NCBI GenBank assembly: GCA_016186985.1
Contig: JACPKO010000043.1
Span: 1-22,600, forward strand
Length of the DNA: 22,600 nt
Direction: 5' to 3'
Source: Candidatus Daviesbacteria bacterium
GTDB lineage: Bacteria; Patescibacteriota; Microgenomatia; Daviesbacterales; UBA10151
The translations under genes were made by a program, and so were the position numbers. This document shows positions 6,935 through 13,130 of this stretch, piece after piece. The stretch's first letter is position 1. Every line of letters begins with the position of its first letter. Under the pieces are notes generated by a model, which did no database searches, was not told where the DNA came from, and saw nothing but the letters and a program-made list of their open reading frames with translations.

Positions 6935-8772
6935 TTTCAGCAAAAGTAAAAGACAATCCCAAACTTGCAGATATTTTGACTCAGGAAATCCCGGTGAGAC
7001 CTTTCGGGTTTGAAGAAAAAACAGCTCAATTTAAACAGGGTTCAGACACTTTCGACCTGAGTCTTGCCCCTGATATTGATGTCTCAAAATCAGGAGCATC
7101 TTTATCATTATCCCCCACCATCTTAGGAACAGTACCCAGTGCAATGAAATATCTCATTGATTATCCGTACGGTTGTGTTGAACAAACTACCAGCAGGTTT
7201 GTGCCGGCAGTTATTGCTAAAGCAAATCAGGGATTATTCACGGAAGCGCTCAAAGACAAGGACATAGATGACATTATTGAAAAAGGCCTTTCAAGATTGA
7301 AATCCCTCCAGCAAAGTGACGGCGGATGGGGCTGGTGGAGCAGTGGCAACTCCGACCCGTACATAACAGCTTATGTTGTTGAATATTTGACCTTAGCAAG
7401 AAAATCCGGTATTAAGATAGATGCGGAGTTAATTGGGCGCGCTAAAGTCTTTTTGGAGTACCAGTCATACCCCGATGAAGGTCTGGAAACAATCTATGGT
7501 CCTGAGGATTCGATCGCTAAAATTTACGGATTAACTGTAATGGGTGCAAACAGCGGATATATAAGGCAAATTTATGATTTTAATAATCTGAGTGCAGACG
7601 TGCTTTCTCTTGCTGTGATGGCAAATTATATAAATGGCAACACTAATCCACAAACCAATGGTTTGAATGTTCTTAAATCAATGGCCCAAACCCAGGGTGA
7701 CACGGTATTCTGGCCGTCCGGTAAAAAACTAAATTTCGGATCAAGTGATGCCTCGACAGCTTTGGCAATAAGGGCAATTTTGCTTTCAGGCGGAGACCGG
7801 GATCTGGCTGTAAAAGGCATTAGATATCTTACCCGCTCTAGAAAAACCGACTACTGGTCAAACACATATGCAACATCGCAGGTCATTAGAACTATAGTTG
7901 AATTTAGTAAAACAGGAGACGAGTTATCTCCAAACTATAATTATTCAGTTTTACTTAGCGGAAAAGAAATTGCCCAGGGTAGTGTCAAAGATTCAAAACA
8001 ATTCATCAAGGATATAAATTTGCCCATTGAAAATATAAAAGAAGGGTCTAAGATATCCGTCTTAATGAACGGTGATGGACAACTTTATTCCAGTCTTTCC
8101 TTAAACCAGTTCCATACAAGTAGGAATGCTAAGGCGGTAAACAGCGGGCTATCAGTTAAAAGAGAATACGTAAATGAAAAAGGAGAGGAATATTCACTGG
8201 GGGTTGGAGACACCGCAATAGTTAAAATAACAGTGGGCGGACTTAAAGGACAGGAAAATTATGGAGTCATTGAAGACCAACTGCCTTCAGGACTTATTCC
8301 AATTAATGAAAATTTTAAGAATCAGCAATACGGTCAGGATAAAAATCCTTACTACACCTCATATGATATTTCAGACCGGGAAGTTACTGAAAATGGGATG
8401 GTTTTGTCACTTTACCAAATAGCCCCGGGTCAGCGCGTCTACACATACAGGGCTAGAATTGTCAGTGAAGGCACCTTTATTGTTCCTCCTGCAATAGCTT
8501 CTTTAATGTATGCGCCTGAAATTAATGGCCGTACTGAGGTGCAAACAATTAAAATTGATAAAGAATCTAAAGTGATGCCGGGGAAGGCTTTGGAGAGGAC
8601 ATTTGGAAGCGCTAAAGCGAAACCCGCAGTAATCAGTGTGATCGTATTAATACTACTGGTAATGGTTGGGGTATTATTAGCCTGGAAAAAAGGCGCAACT
8701 TTAAAAATATTAAAGGAAAAAATTACTAAGTTCTTTATGAAAGATAATTCCCCACCACCTCCCGGTGTTTAA
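6895..8772 (+). CDS. Alpha-2-macroglobulin, C-terminal thioester part
   Basis: This is the C-terminal half of the macroglobulin above, separated by the 19-bp duplication. It contains the thioester domain with the motif YPYGCVEQTTSRF (Cys94 to Gln97 of this frame), whose Cys-Gln bond covalently traps attacking proteases. It also has the alpha/alpha-barrel signature SDGGWGWWSSGNSDPYITAYVV and a C-terminal beta-domain (GDTAIVKITV...DQLPSGL). A membrane helix lies near residues 577-597, followed by a basic tail ending PPPPGV. The chain is therefore anchored at both ends. The ATG at 6895 lies in the first repeat copy and overlaps the upstream stop by 23 bases, so coupled re-initiation is conceivable, though no Shine-Dalgarno sequence is seen. 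Otherwise this is simply the rest of a frameshifted gene. Confidence 0.9.
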   Translation: MTNQSSYDKSKLVFSAKVKDNPKLADILTQEIPVRPFGFEEKTAQFKQGSDTFDLSLAPDIDVSKSGASLSLSPTILGTVPSAMKYLIDYPYGCVEQTTSRFVPAVIAKANQGLFTEALKDKDIDDIIEKGLSRLKSLQQSDGGWGWWSSGNSDPYITAYVVEYLTLARKSGIKIDAELIGRAKVFLEYQSYPDEGLETIYGPEDSIAKIYGLTVMGANSGYIRQIYDFNNLSADVLSLAVMANYINGNTNPQTNGLNVLKSMAQTQGDTVFWPSGKKLNFGSSDASTALAIRAILLSGGDRDLAVKGIRYLTRSRKTDYWSNTYATSQVIRTIVEFSKTGDELSPNYNYSVLLSGKEIAQGSVKDSKQFIKDINLPIENIKEGSKISVLMNGDGQLYSSLSLNQFHTSRNAKAVNSGLSVKREYVNEKGEEYSLGVGDTAIVKITVGGLKGQENYGVIEDQLPSGLIPINENFKNQQYGQDKNPYYTSYDISDREVTENGMVLSLYQIAPGQRVYTYRARIVSEGTFIVPPAIASLMYAPEINGRTEVQTIKIDKESKVMPGKALERTFGSAKAKPAVISVIVLILLVMVGVLLAWKKGATLKILKEKITKFFMKDNSPPPPGV

Positions 8773-8781
8773 GTTTAACCA

Positions 8782-9654
8782 ATGAGGGAAAAAAACCTGC
8801 TTCTGATATTTCTATTTATAATTGTATTTTTGGGTTTGTATTTTGCCGGAATCCAGAATAAGTCATTTAAAGAAGACTTTATTCATGAGGTCAAATTTTA
8901 TGACGGGAAAACATTTTTTGAAGGGGTCCAAAAGTCAGAAGGAATTACAAAACAAAATTATCATATCCGGGGAGGAATAGTTCCGCATCATCTATACCCC
9001 GGTTTCATTATCGCGGATTTCTTCAAACGTCTTTCATACCAGAATCCTAAAACAATTGTTCTTATTGGCCCAAACCATTACGAAAAGGGAAATTTCAAAG
9101 CTTTAACCAGTCTCTATATCTGGGAAACGCCATATGGAGTGGTAAATCCTGATACGGATTTTATTAATAACTTGTTGGGCAAAAACCTGCTTAAAATTGA
9201 TGAGGAAGTTTTACCCGAAGACCATTCGGTTTCAGGAATTCTGCCTTTCATTAAATATTATATTGGTGAGGGCAAAGTTGTACCTATACTTTTGAAACGC
9301 GGTTTCACAGAAAAAGAATCGGATATTTTAGCTTCAAATATTGAGAAATTACTTGATGAAGATACTGTTGTTATTGCAGCGGTAGACTTTTCCCATTATT
9401 TAACAAGTGAAGAGGCGAAGAAAAAAGATGACGTTACTTTAAAAATAATGCAGGATTTTGATTACCCAAACTTGTATTTATTAAACAATGATTACTTGGA
9501 TAGCCCTTCATCTATAGGAGTATTGCTTAAGGTTATGCAAAAGTTGGGATCAACAAATTCGGAAGTTTTATTCCATACAAATTCCGGTGAGATGCAAAAA
9601 AATAACGGGATAGAAACCACAAGCTATTTTTCAATTGCATATTATGGTAATTGA
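8782..9654 (+). CDS. Memo-family protein (AmmeMemoRadiSam protein B-like), membrane anchored
   Basis: This 290-residue protein belongs to the Memo family, which resembles extradiol dioxygenases and binds a metal through histidines. Visible motifs are IVPHHLYPG (His69/70), IGPNHY (His99), LPEDHSVSGILPF (His148) and AAVDFSHYL (His205), in the family order. The N-terminus (residues about 6-23) is a signal anchor, so the domain is probably extracytoplasmic. Human MEMO1 uses a C-terminal cysteine as a third ligand. This protein has no cysteine at all; the corresponding region reads FHTNSGEM. The gene starts 9 bases after the macroglobulin stop, so the two are probably co-transcribed. No AMMECR1 or radical-SAM partner lies nearby. 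The exact reaction is not known. Confidence 0.85.
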   Translation: MREKNLLLIFLFIIVFLGLYFAGIQNKSFKEDFIHEVKFYDGKTFFEGVQKSEGITKQNYHIRGGIVPHHLYPGFIIADFFKRLSYQNPKTIVLIGPNHYEKGNFKALTSLYIWETPYGVVNPDTDFINNLLGKNLLKIDEEVLPEDHSVSGILPFIKYYIGEGKVVPILLKRGFTEKESDILASNIEKLLDEDTVVIAAVDFSHYLTSEEAKKKDDVTLKIMQDFDYPNLYLLNNDYLDSPSSIGVLLKVMQKLGSTNSEVLFHTNSGEMQKNNGIETTSYFSIAYYGN

Positions 9655-9679
9655 TTTCCTTATTTAGTAAAGATATACT
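9651..9679 (+). promoter_or_regulatory. Promoter of ridA
   Basis: TTGATT (9651-9656, overlapping the Memo stop codon), 17-base spacer, TATACT (9674-9679). The ATG at 9691 is 11 bases downstream, leaving a leader of about 5 bases. Confidence 0.6.
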
Positions 9680-9690
9680 CAGCTTTTCTT

Positions 9691-10086
9691 ATGCATGATA
9701 ATCTTAAAGCTAAAAAGGTAAAGGCAAAGGACGCTCCGGCTGCGGTTGGGCCTTATTCTCAAGCCGTAAAGTATGGCAATTTGGTATTTTGTTCAGGTCA
9801 AATTGGTTTAAATCCTGAGACGAGTTCTTTGGTTGAAGGCGGGGTAGCGAAAGAAGCGAAACAGGTTATAAAAAATTTGGAACAGGTTTTGCTGGCTGCC
9901 GGATCGAATTTAAAAAAAGTATTACAAACCACAATTTATATTACTGATATGAGCAGATATGCAGAAGTTAATTCAATTTACGCAGAATTTTTCAATGCAG
10001 AACCCCTGCCTGCAAGGGTAACTGTTGAAGTTTCCAATCTGCCAAAAGGCGCGGAAATTGAGATTAGTTGTATAGCTAGCATTTAA
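9691..10086 (+). CDS. ridA: RidA family enamine/imine deaminase
   Basis: This 131-residue cytosolic protein of the Rid (YjgF/UK114) family hydrolyses 2-aminoacrylate and 2-aminocrotonate, the reactive intermediates released by PLP dehydratases, to the keto acid and ammonia. It has the signature AAVGPYSQAVKYGNLVF near residues 17-33, SGQIGL, and Arg109 in LPARVTVEV, the residue that binds the substrate carboxylate. It ends with the family pattern KGAEIEISCIA. Full length for the family, which forms trimers. Threonine dehydratase lies about 100 bases downstream on the same strand, which matches the known metabolic partnership. A promoter at 9651-9679 places the ATG close to the transcript start. 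Confidence 0.93.
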   Translation: MHDNLKAKKVKAKDAPAAVGPYSQAVKYGNLVFCSGQIGLNPETSSLVEGGVAKEAKQVIKNLEQVLLAAGSNLKKVLQTTIYITDMSRYAEVNSIYAEFFNAEPLPARVTVEVSNLPKGAEIEISCIASI

Positions 10087-10180
10087 TAATCTCAAAACTC
10101 AAATGTCAAAACTCAAAACTACAACTTAAAAGTCAAAACTTCAATAATTTTGCACTTTGCACTTTGAATTTTGACTTATC
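10087..10180. repeat. Inverted-repeat element after ridA (copy A)
   Basis: This AT-rich element starts directly after the ridA stop. Bases 10087-10125 match, on the opposite strand, 21496-21534, which directly follows the rpmG stop; I count about 30 of 35 bases identical over the core. The 3' half folds back: AAGTCAAAA near 10129-10140 pairs with TTTTGACTT near 10169-10178. There is no strong U-tract, so I call it a dispersed hairpin repeat that may end or process transcripts, not a standard terminator. Confidence 0.6.
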
Positions 10181-10188
10181 TTATATTT

Positions 10189-11439
10189 ATGAACAAAGAT
10201 TTATCAGTTGAAACAATTAACCGGGCCGCAATTAACCTGGCAGGGATTGTAAAGCTTACTCCAATCGAACTTTCGAAAAGATTGTCTGATAAATATAGCG
10301 CAAAAATTTATTTCAAACGGGAAGATTTACAGGAAGTCCGTTCGTACAAAATCCGCGGCGCGTATAATTTGATGTCCGGTTTAACCAAAGAGGAAAAAAA
10401 GCGCGGGGTAGTTTGCGCTTCAGCCGGAAATCATGCCCAGGGTGTAGCCTACTCTGCAAGTAAACTTAAGATAAAAGCCGTTATTTTTATGCCAACGGTA
10501 ACACCATTGCAAAAAATTAATAAAGTAAAAAGCTTTGGCGGGAAATTTGTTGAAATAAAACTTGAGGGCGCAAATTATGATGAGAGTTCAAAATCCGCGA
10601 AGGAGTTTTGCAAAAAAGAAATGTCTGTATTTGTCCACCCTTTCAATGATTACCGTGTAATGAGCGGACAGGGAACAGTCGGTAAAGAAATTTTTGAATA
10701 CTTCGGTACTGACTTGGATTATATCTTAGTGCCGATAGGCGGCGGAGGCTTAATTTCAGGAGTCGGTACCTACATAAAATCTAAGTCATCAAAAACAAAA
10801 ATAATCGGGATTGAACCTTTGGGTGCGGCAAGCATGAACGCCTCGGTTAAGGCCGGAAAAATTGTTTCTTTGGAAAAATTGGATACTTTTGCAGACGGGG
10901 TAGCAGTAAGGACTGTTGAAGATAAAACTTTTGAAATAGTTAAAAAACTTATTTTCGATTTTATTATTGTTCCGGAAGGGAAAATCTGTACGACAATGAT
11001 TGAGCTTTATCAAAACGAAGGGATTGTAGCTGAACCGGCCGGGGCATTATCGATTGCGGCTTTGGATTTTTTGAAGGAAAAAATTGCCGGTAAAAGTGTA
11101 GTTTGTATTTTATCCGGAGGCAACAACGATATTATGCGATACCCCGAAGTTTTAGAAAAATCTTTGACTTATGAGGGTTTAAAACACTACTTCTTAATAA
11201 ACTTTGCCCAAAAACCCGGACAGCTAAAAAGACTTGTTGACTCATGTTTGGGCCCGACTGATGATATTGTGAGGTTTGAATATATTAAAAAGACTTCAAA
11301 AGAAATGGGTCCGGCGCTGGTTGGGATAGAGCTTACAAAAAAAGAAAATCTGAAAACATTGTTAGGTAAAATGGATAAGGCAGAAATTAATTACACAAAA
11401 ATCACCTCATCAGACTTACTTTACAGTTATCTAATTTAA
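10189..11439 (+). CDS. ilvA: Threonine dehydratase with C-terminal ACT-like domain
   Basis: This 416-residue enzyme converts threonine to 2-oxobutanoate and ammonia, the first step toward isoleucine. The PLP fold shows RSYKIRGAYN (Schiff-base Lys54), ASAGNHAQGVAYSA (phosphate/substrate loop), PIGGGGLISGVG (PLP phosphate loop) and ILSGGNND. Residues from about 325 form a single ACT-like regulatory segment (KHYFLINFAQKPGQLKRL), matching the shorter IlvA form of about 410 residues. I chose the ATG at 10189; an in-frame TTG at 10171 would add six residues but lies in repeat DNA. ridA is upstream and ilvE lies 1.7 kb downstream. The stop overlaps the end of the convergent small ORF at 11436-11654 by four bases. 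Confidence 0.95.
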   Translation: MNKDLSVETINRAAINLAGIVKLTPIELSKRLSDKYSAKIYFKREDLQEVRSYKIRGAYNLMSGLTKEEKKRGVVCASAGNHAQGVAYSASKLKIKAVIFMPTVTPLQKINKVKSFGGKFVEIKLEGANYDESSKSAKEFCKKEMSVFVHPFNDYRVMSGQGTVGKEIFEYFGTDLDYILVPIGGGGLISGVGTYIKSKSSKTKIIGIEPLGAASMNASVKAGKIVSLEKLDTFADGVAVRTVEDKTFEIVKKLIFDFIIVPEGKICTTMIELYQNEGIVAEPAGALSIAALDFLKEKIAGKSVVCILSGGNNDIMRYPEVLEKSLTYEGLKHYFLINFAQKPGQLKRLVDSCLGPTDDIVRFEYIKKTSKEMGPALVGIELTKKENLKTLLGKMDKAEINYTKITSSDLLYSYLI

Positions 11440-11654
11440 TTTCCTGAAGGAAACCCCTTCATTAAATACCTTCGCCACACTCTGGGAATTTTTATAATTG
11501 GTTTTATTTGTTCGGTCATTGGAGCTTCGCCGCCTGATTGGGCAATAGCTAAACTGTCAGCCGTTTTTCCTGTCATAGGCAAGCCCACCCTAAACTTTCT
11601 GCCTCCAACAGCAACATAGCAAAATGCAGGTGATATTTTATTTTCTTTTTCCAT
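11436..11654 (-). CDS. Small protein of unknown function (72 aa)
   Basis: I do not recognise this 72-residue basic protein. It has no signal or membrane segment; notable stretches are VAVGGRKFRVGLP and KIPRVWRRYLMKGF. It is the only ORF of the second attenuator-controlled unit: promoter at 11799-11827, a 17-codon leader ORF, antiterminator and terminator stems, then this gene 12 bases after the U-tract. The start is uncertain. ATG 11652-11654 has no Shine-Dalgarno sequence, while another ATG 11 bases upstream has the G run of the terminator stem at good spacing but opens a different 30-codon frame. The 3' end overlaps ilvA by four bases, tail to tail. Confidence 0.5.
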   Translation of the reverse strand: MEKENKISPAFCYVAVGGRKFRVGLPMTGKTADSLAIAQSGGEAPMTEQIKPIIKIPRVWRRYLMKGFPSGN

Positions 11655-11666
11655 TTTTTGGCCATT

Positions 11667-11689
11667 AAAAATCCCCCCTTTCGGGAGGC
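11667..11689 (-). terminator. Intrinsic terminator/attenuator stem, unit 2
   Basis: On the minus strand GCCTCCC (11689-11683), loop GAAA, GGGGGG (11678-11673), then A and TTTTT. It lies upstream of, not after, the 72-aa ORF, which is the position of an attenuator. Confidence 0.8.
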
Positions 11690-11737
11690 TTCTTTTACTT
11701 TCTTTTTGAACTTAAATTCTCTTTTTGCCTCCCAAAA

Positions 11738-11791
11738 TTACGCCCGTGAAGGGCTAATAATTGAGGCGAAAATCTTAGAGAAATTTTTCAT
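11738..11791 (-). CDS. Leader peptide, unit 2 (17 aa)
   Basis: The sequence is MKNFSKIFASIISPSRA, from ATG 11791-11789 to TAA 11740-11738. The ATG lies 7 bases after the TATAAT box, so translation would start on an essentially leaderless RNA. It contains four Ser and three Ile. Its place between promoter and attenuator stems suggests a regulatory leader, not a functional protein. Confidence 0.5.
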   Translation of the reverse strand: MKNFSKIFASIISPSRA

Positions 11792-11798
11792 TTTTATT

Positions 11799-11827
11799 AT
11801 TATACACACTTAAGTCAAGAGGAGCAA
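11799..11827 (-). promoter_or_regulatory. Promoter, unit 2
   Basis: TTGCTC (11822-11827), 17-base spacer, TATAAT (11799-11804) on the minus strand, directly behind the stop of the 64-aa gene. A TTGACT inside the spacer is too close to the -10 box (8 bases) to act as -35. Confidence 0.6.
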
Positions 11828-11835
11828 TTGAGCTG

Positions 11836-12030
11836 TTATCCGTAAATGATTTTCCTTCTTCTGTTTCGGAGTCCTCTAAGTTGTTTAGAAACTTTGCCAC
11901 CGGCAGCCTTCTTAGCTTCGACGGCCGCTATTTGCTCATCAAGTTGACTTAGAATGCTGCCTTGTGCGTTTATAACAGCCTCTTTGGCTGTGGGATCAAT
12001 CCATTGTCTTCTGGCAGTCCGTTCATTCAT
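11836..12030 (-). CDS. Small basic protein of unknown function (64 aa)
   Basis: The last gene of the four-gene small-protein unit. It is strongly basic, with a helical middle that could form a coiled coil (SILSQLDEQIAAVEAKKAAG) and an arginine-rich end (LRGLRNRRRKIIYG) that could bind nucleic acid or ribosomes. I recognise no family. It begins 8 bases after the stop of the 91-aa gene, with no clear Shine-Dalgarno sequence, so translational coupling is likely. Its stop is followed within about 10 bases by the promoter of the second unit. Confidence 0.6.
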   Translation of the reverse strand: MNERTARRQWIDPTAKEAVINAQGSILSQLDEQIAAVEAKKAAGGKVSKQLRGLRNRRRKIIYG

Positions 12031-12038
12031 AGAGGATA

Positions 12039-12314
12039 TTAGTATCTTAAAACTGGATGAGTCTGGGCGATTAATCTGGTAATGTTTAACCTGCGCGATC
12101 TGTTAAAAGCATCGGGCAGGATTGCTTCGTATGTTGCTAATTCTCGGGCAATAGCTGCAACTTCCTCAGCCCGGTTTTCACCTCTTCTTTCAGAGATTAA
12201 TCTCCCCACTAAAAACCCACCCTCTCTGAAGGGGCCTTTTTTAACCAATTTAAAATCAGTTACTGCTCTTTCGTCAGTTTCAACTGATTCAATTTCCCGC
12301 AATGCGATTGCCAT
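12039..12314 (-). CDS. Small protein of unknown function (91 aa)
   Basis: Third gene of the unit. It is charged, with no membrane segment. Residues about 40-75 look helical (RGENRAEEVAAIARELATYE). The glycine-rich middle reads KKGPFREGGFLVGRLI. It starts 3 bases after the stop of the 66-aa gene; AGGCGA about 7 bases before the ATG may serve as a ribosome site. An open frame on the other strand over the same DNA (12082-12351) is treated as a shadow. Not a family I know. Confidence 0.65.
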   Translation of the reverse strand: MAIALREIESVETDERAVTDFKLVKKGPFREGGFLVGRLISERRGENRAEEVAAIARELATYEAILPDAFNRSRRLNITRLIAQTHPVLRY

Positions 12315-12317
12315 ATT

Positions 12318-12518
12318 TTATCGCCTAAATTTTGGATCAGGTGCGCCATAAGGGTCATATGCAATTTCCGTAGGTACAAGCCTCATGCTGCCTCTTGCGG
12401 CTTGATTCGCTCGCCTTTCGCGAGTTTCAGGAGCAAATCCCGGATAAATGGCACCTTCGAATTTTGGATCGTACCCTTTCGATCTAAGACTAAGAAAATC
12501 TTTTTCTGGTGCGGCCAT
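12318..12518 (-). CDS. Small protein with YDxYGxxDPKxR motif (66 aa)
   Basis: Second gene of the unit. It has the best ribosome site in the window: AAGGAGGT, five bases before the ATG, overlapping the end of the upstream gene. The C-terminus carries YDPYGAPDPKFRR, closely resembling YDHYGFFDPKMR in the upstream 78-aa protein. Both also share a GAIY segment (EGAIYPGF here, LGAIYRDPSF there). The two are probably distant paralogues. It is rich in Arg, Pro and Tyr and has no signal or membrane segment. Function unknown. Confidence 0.7.
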   Translation of the reverse strand: MAAPEKDFLSLRSKGYDPKFEGAIYPGFAPETRERRANQAARGSMRLVPTEIAYDPYGAPDPKFRR

Positions 12519-12531
12519 TTTTACCTCCTTT

Positions 12532-12768
12532 CTATTGGTATACTGATATCCGCCGAGCAGATCTTAAAAAAGACGGAGCGCGCATTTTTGGATCAAAAAA
12601 TCCATAGTGATCATAACCATCCTCTGGGGCTCGGTGGATTTTTAAGTCTAACTCCGCCCTTGTTGGGCTGGTATTAGGGTTTGTAGTTTTAAATACATCA
12701 CCTCGTCCGGCTTTGAATGAAGGGTCGCGGTAAATTGCTCCTAATTCAAGCCCTCTATCGTTAGTCAT
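12532..12768 (-). CDS. Small protein with YDxYGxxDPKxR motif (78 aa)
   Basis: First structural gene of unit 1, starting 14 bases after the U-tract of the attenuator. GGAG seven bases before the ATG is a plausible ribosome site. The protein is rich in Asp, Arg and Pro and looks partly disordered; the C-terminal half has GYDHYGFFDPKMR, shared with the next gene. No signal peptide, membrane segment or enzyme motif. The downstream genes follow with gaps of 13, 3 and 8 bases, so all four are one operon. Not recognised. Confidence 0.7.
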   Translation of the reverse strand: MTNDRGLELGAIYRDPSFKAGRGDVFKTTNPNTSPTRAELDLKIHRAPEDGYDHYGFFDPKMRAPSFLRSARRISVYQ

Positions 12769-12781
12769 AATTTTTCTCCAT

Positions 12782-12805
12782 AAAAAAACCTCCCGTTTGG
12801 GAGGC
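12782..12805 (-). terminator. Intrinsic terminator/attenuator stem, unit 1
   Basis: On the minus strand GCCTCCC (12805-12799), loop AAAC, GGGAGG (12794-12789), then seven T (12788-12782). It is a textbook intrinsic terminator placed before, not after, the operon it serves. Confidence 0.85.
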
Positions 12806-12833
12806 TTAAATTTCTTCTTTTTAAGAGTTTTTC

Positions 12834-12929
12834 TTAAAAAGCGCCTCCCTTTGTACCCTCAACGAGTACGACCTCAATGATGTTGAGGTTAAGAAGGCTA
12901 ACCAATAATAAATTTCCAGTACGTGTCAT
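12834..12929 (-). CDS. Leader peptide rich in branched-chain residues (31 aa)
   Basis: ATG 12929-12927 to TAA 12836-12834. It contains LLLVSLLNLNIIEVVLVEG: 7 Leu, 4 Val and 2 Ile among 31 residues. It resembles in style, not in sequence, the enterobacterial ilv and leu leader peptides. It starts 22 bases after the -10 box and ends just before the attenuator stems. The hydrophobic core could also be a tiny membrane peptide; I favour the leader role because of the RNA pairing around it. Confidence 0.6.
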   Translation of the reverse strand: MTRTGNLLLVSLLNLNIIEVVLVEGTKGGAF

Positions 12930-12951
12930 TTTTTAAGGAAACTTGATATTA

Positions 12952-12980
12952 AATATACCAGTCTATCGGAATTATGTCAA
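12952..12980 (-). promoter_or_regulatory. Promoter, unit 1
   Basis: TTGACA (12975-12980), 17-base spacer, TATATT (12952-12957) on the minus strand. It is the best consensus match in the window. It drives the leader and the small-protein operon, divergent from ilvE. Confidence 0.75.
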
Positions 12981-13093
12981 GCACGGAATTAGTCAGGAAT
13001 TAATATTTCCTGGTATAAAACAGTGTATAAAACAGTAAAAAATAATGATACAAAATTCTGCAATGGCAAGAAGTTGTATCAGATCAAACACCT

Positions 13094-13121
13094 TTGAAAA
13101 ATAACAAGATGTTGGTAAAAT
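13094..13121 (+). promoter_or_regulatory. Promoter of ilvE, leaderless type
   Basis: TTGAAA (13094-13099), 16-base spacer, TAAAAT (13116-13121); the ATG follows 9 bases later. The intergenic stretch before it (12993-13090) holds a short direct repeat GTATAAAACAGT and nothing else I can name. Confidence 0.5.
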
Positions 13122-13130
13122 ACCAGGATT

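Larger units (their letters stand above)
11667..11791 (-). promoter_or_regulatory. Attenuator leader, unit 2
   Basis: The leader RNA holds a 17-codon ORF. Four bases after its stop comes GGGAGGC (11733-11727), which is exactly complementary to the GCCTCCC 5' arm of the terminator (11689-11683). The two pairings exclude each other. A GCCC-TTCAC-GGGC hairpin covers the last leader codons. A ribosome reaching the leader stop would cover GGGAGGC and let the terminator form; stalling earlier would free it and permit read-through. This is inferred from sequence alone. Confidence 0.65.
12782..12929 (-). promoter_or_regulatory. Attenuator leader, unit 1
   Basis: GGGAGGC (12849-12843), inside the last codons of the leader ORF, is exactly complementary to GCCTCCC (12805-12799), the 5' arm of the terminator. 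The antiterminator and terminator helices therefore exclude each other. Between them a perfect 9-bp stem CTTTTTAAG/CTTAAAAAG (12841-12817) brings the two together. Upstream, ACCTCAA-CATCA-TTGAGGT forms a hairpin over the Leu/Ile/Val codons. A ribosome at the leader stop would mask GGGAGGC and favour termination. The layout matches ribosome-mediated attenuation; the mechanism is inferred. Confidence 0.7.

Noticed and set aside
11813..11818. TTGACT as -35 box of unit 2
   Set aside because: Only 8 bases from the TATAAT box. TTGCTC at 11822-11827 has a proper 17-base spacing.
12082..12351. 89-codon plus-strand ORF
   Set aside because: Antisense shadow of the 91-aa gene. The minus-strand set has operon spacing and a strong ribosome site for its neighbour.
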